Shown here piece after piece: positions 5,911 through 7,067 of a stretch of DNA of 7,067 bases. Source of the DNA: Trueperaceae bacterium. Lineage in GTDB: Bacteria; Deinococcota; Deinococci; Deinococcales; Trueperaceae. The notes below the pieces were generated by a model that had not been told where the DNA came from, did no database searches, and saw only the letters and a program-made list of their open reading frames with translations. The translations under genes and the position numbers were made by a program. The stretch's first letter is position 1; each line of letters starts with the position of its first letter. Location: assembly GCA_007122815.1 (NCBI GenBank), contig SKSV01000100.1, positions 1 to 7,067 on the forward strand, in the 5' to 3' direction.

Positions 5911-6786
5911 GTGCGCGTCGGATTCATCACCCCGATCGTGTGGGAGCGTTACGGCCCCGTCTGGGCGCAGATGATCGCGGGCGTCGGTGCGGAGCCGGTG
6001 TCACCCGAACCGGCGCGGGTCCTCGAAGCCGCCTCCTCGCTTGCGAGCGACCAGGGTACCCTCGCGCTGCTCGCGAGGGCATCGCTGAGGGCACTCCGTG
6101 ACGTCGACCTGGTGCTCGTACCGAAGCTGCTGCCCGATTCGCAGGCGGCCACGGGGGCTGCTCAGGACCCATGGGTGGCTGACCTGCCCGAGATGCTGGA
6201 GCGCTTCGAATCGGCGCGCGCGCCGCTCGTCGCGGTGCCGTGCGAGACGGGACCCTCCGTAGAGCCGCAGGTGATCGAAGTGCTCACGCGCGTTCAACGC
6301 GACGTAGGACTGGTGAGGCGCGCCTGGGACCGGCACAGGGTCGCGGCGTCGCGCCCCTGGAGCCCGCGATCGGTCGGTCGTGGCACCGTGGGCGACCGCT
6401 CGGCGCGCAACGTCGCGTTGGCCGGTATGCCCTGGTGGTGTAACGAGCCCGTCGCGCGCCTCCTGAGGCGCGAGGGTGAGGTGCTCTCGGGTCAACACCA
6501 GGTGGACCCGGCCGTGTTGCGGGACGAGGGCCGCCGTTGGCGTTCGGGCTTGTCGGACGTGGACGCCGAGGCGCTCGGCGCGGTCCGGCGCTTCGGGCGT
6601 CGCGCGGACGTGGACGCGGTGCGCTTGGTGGTGGACGCCGCGAGCCAGGCGGAGGCGTGGCTGGCTCGTCGCGCCGCCGAACTGGCACCCGACCGGCTCG
6701 AGGTCGTCGCTCTCGGGGATGCGCTGGACCTCGAGACGCTCGTGCAGGCACTCGTGCCCGCCGACCTCCTCCCTGCCGGGTCGTGA
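5911..6786 (+). CDS. Uncharacterised protein, possibly related to the 2-hydroxyacyl-CoA dehydratase (HgdB)/DUF2229 fold
   Basis: I do not firmly recognise this 291-residue soluble protein. The opening VGFITPIVWERYGPVWAQMIAGVGAEPV, written here as VGFITP (3-8) followed by YGPVW (14-18) and an LG-like GVGAE turn, recalls DUF2229 and HgdB-type proteins, which begin with a Rossmann strand and a Y-x-P-x-W helix. Later segments also fit that layout: VDLVLVPK (65-72), APLVAVPCE (104-112), NVALAGMPWWCNEP with a second Rossmann start, and ADVDAVRLVVD near the C-terminus. The family normally binds a 4Fe-4S cluster through several cysteines, but only Cys111 and Cys177 are present here, so a classical cluster is unlikely. 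There is no signal peptide or membrane helix. The GTG start at 5911 follows a TAGACT box. The stop overlaps the start of the membrane protein gene. The family link is a weak inference from pattern memory. Confidence 0.8.
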   Translation: MRVGFITPIVWERYGPVWAQMIAGVGAEPVSPEPARVLEAASSLASDQGTLALLARASLRALRDVDLVLVPKLLPDSQAATGAAQDPWVADLPEMLERFESARAPLVAVPCETGPSVEPQVIEVLTRVQRDVGLVRRAWDRHRVAASRPWSPRSVGRGTVGDRSARNVALAGMPWWCNEPVARLLRREGEVLSGQHQVDPAVLRDEGRRWRSGLSDVDAEALGAVRRFGRRADVDAVRLVVDAASQAEAWLARRAAELAPDRLEVVALGDALDLETLVQALVPADLLPAGS

Positions 6787-7067
6787 CCGCGCTCAGCGTC
6801 GTGCTGGTGGCGCTCTACGCGGTCGTGAACGCGTTCGGCGCCTGGGCGGTGCTGCGCCGGCGCCGCTCGGTCTCGCTTGCCTTCATGGGCGTGGCCGTGC
6901 TGTTGACCGTCGCCGCCGTGGCGGTGGCTTTCGAGCGGCCGGTGGCACTGCCCTTGACGGCGCTCGGGGTAGTGGGAGCGTCTCTCACCTCCCAGGTCAA
7001 CGCGCGCTTGGTCCTGGGGCGGGTGGTGCCCTGGAGACACGTGCTGCGCGCCGCCTTCGGGGCCACC
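6783..7067 (+). CDS. Small integral membrane protein, 3' end outside window
   Basis: An open frame from GTG 6783 runs to the window edge, giving 95 visible residues with no stop. The start overlaps the stop of the 5911 gene as GTGA and has no Shine-Dalgarno sequence, so translation is likely coupled. Hydrophobic stretches at about 3-24, 30-50 and 54-72 look like membrane helices; Arg25-Arg28 and the later Arg75, Arg80, Arg85 and Arg89 mark cytoplasmic sides and predict an N-out topology. Only the short FERP turn separates helices two and three. I do not recognise a family; the fragment is compatible with a generic membrane-protein or transporter start. Its tight linkage suggests a shared function with the 5911 product. 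Confidence 0.75.
   Translation, partial: MTALSVVLVALYAVVNAFGAWAVLRRRRSVSLAFMGVAVLLTVAAVAVAFERPVALPLTALGVVGASLTSQVNARLVLGRVVPWRHVLRAAFGAT

Noticed and set aside
6059..6079. An 8-bp perfect inverted repeat (CCCTCGCG with CGCGAGGG) inside the 5911 gene
   Set aside because: Short GC-only stems of this size are expected by chance in sequence of this composition, and it lies mid-gene without other signals.
6492..7040. A 182-residue minus-strand frame opposite the 5911 gene and the membrane protein gene
   Set aside because: It is Arg/Ser/His-rich with no motifs, and the plus strand offers a coherent hydrophobic membrane protein coupled to its upstream gene.

Overview
The window is GC-rich throughout (about 70% by eye) and almost entirely coding. 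Gene content, GTG starts, absent Shine-Dalgarno motifs and TAnnnT boxes set almost directly upstream of start codons suggest a high-GC bacterium that uses leaderless transcripts. Deinococcota (a Truepera- or Deinococcus-like lineage) is my first guess and an actinobacterium the second. This is inference; the window has no rRNA or other marker gene.

Layout. (1) Positions 1-1026, plus strand: the 3' end of a FecCD/BtuC-type permease gene, overlapping by GTGA the gene for its FecE/BtuD-type ATPase. These are parts of an ABC importer for iron-siderophore, heme or cobalamin. (2) Positions 963-3511, minus strand: two glycosyltransferase genes read right to left, first a membrane-anchored GT-A (GT2-type) enzyme and then, after 116 nt, a GT-B (GT4-type) enzyme. 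The GT4 gene runs 64 nt into the end of the ATPase gene from the opposite strand. (3) Positions 3512-3576: a 65-nt divergent intergenic region with back-to-back -10-like boxes. (4) Positions 3577-5904, plus strand: a large superfamily 2 helicase with a C-terminal cysteine cluster, of the MrfA (YprA)/Hrq1 DNA-repair type. (5) Positions 5911-7067, plus strand: a poorly recognised protein resembling a cysteine-poor 2-hydroxyacyl-CoA dehydratase/DUF2229-like fold, overlapping by GTGA a small membrane protein gene that runs off the window.

How the parts relate. The importer pair is one functional unit. The two glycosyltransferases probably act together on a membrane lipid or surface glycan. The helicase is a repair candidate without its usual exonuclease partner in view. 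The last two genes look translationally coupled and form the least understood unit. I saw no tRNA, rRNA, CRISPR array, insertion sequence or attachment site. The clearest non-coding signals are three TAnnnT boxes placed for leaderless transcription and a perfect 12-bp inverted repeat inside the GT2 gene.
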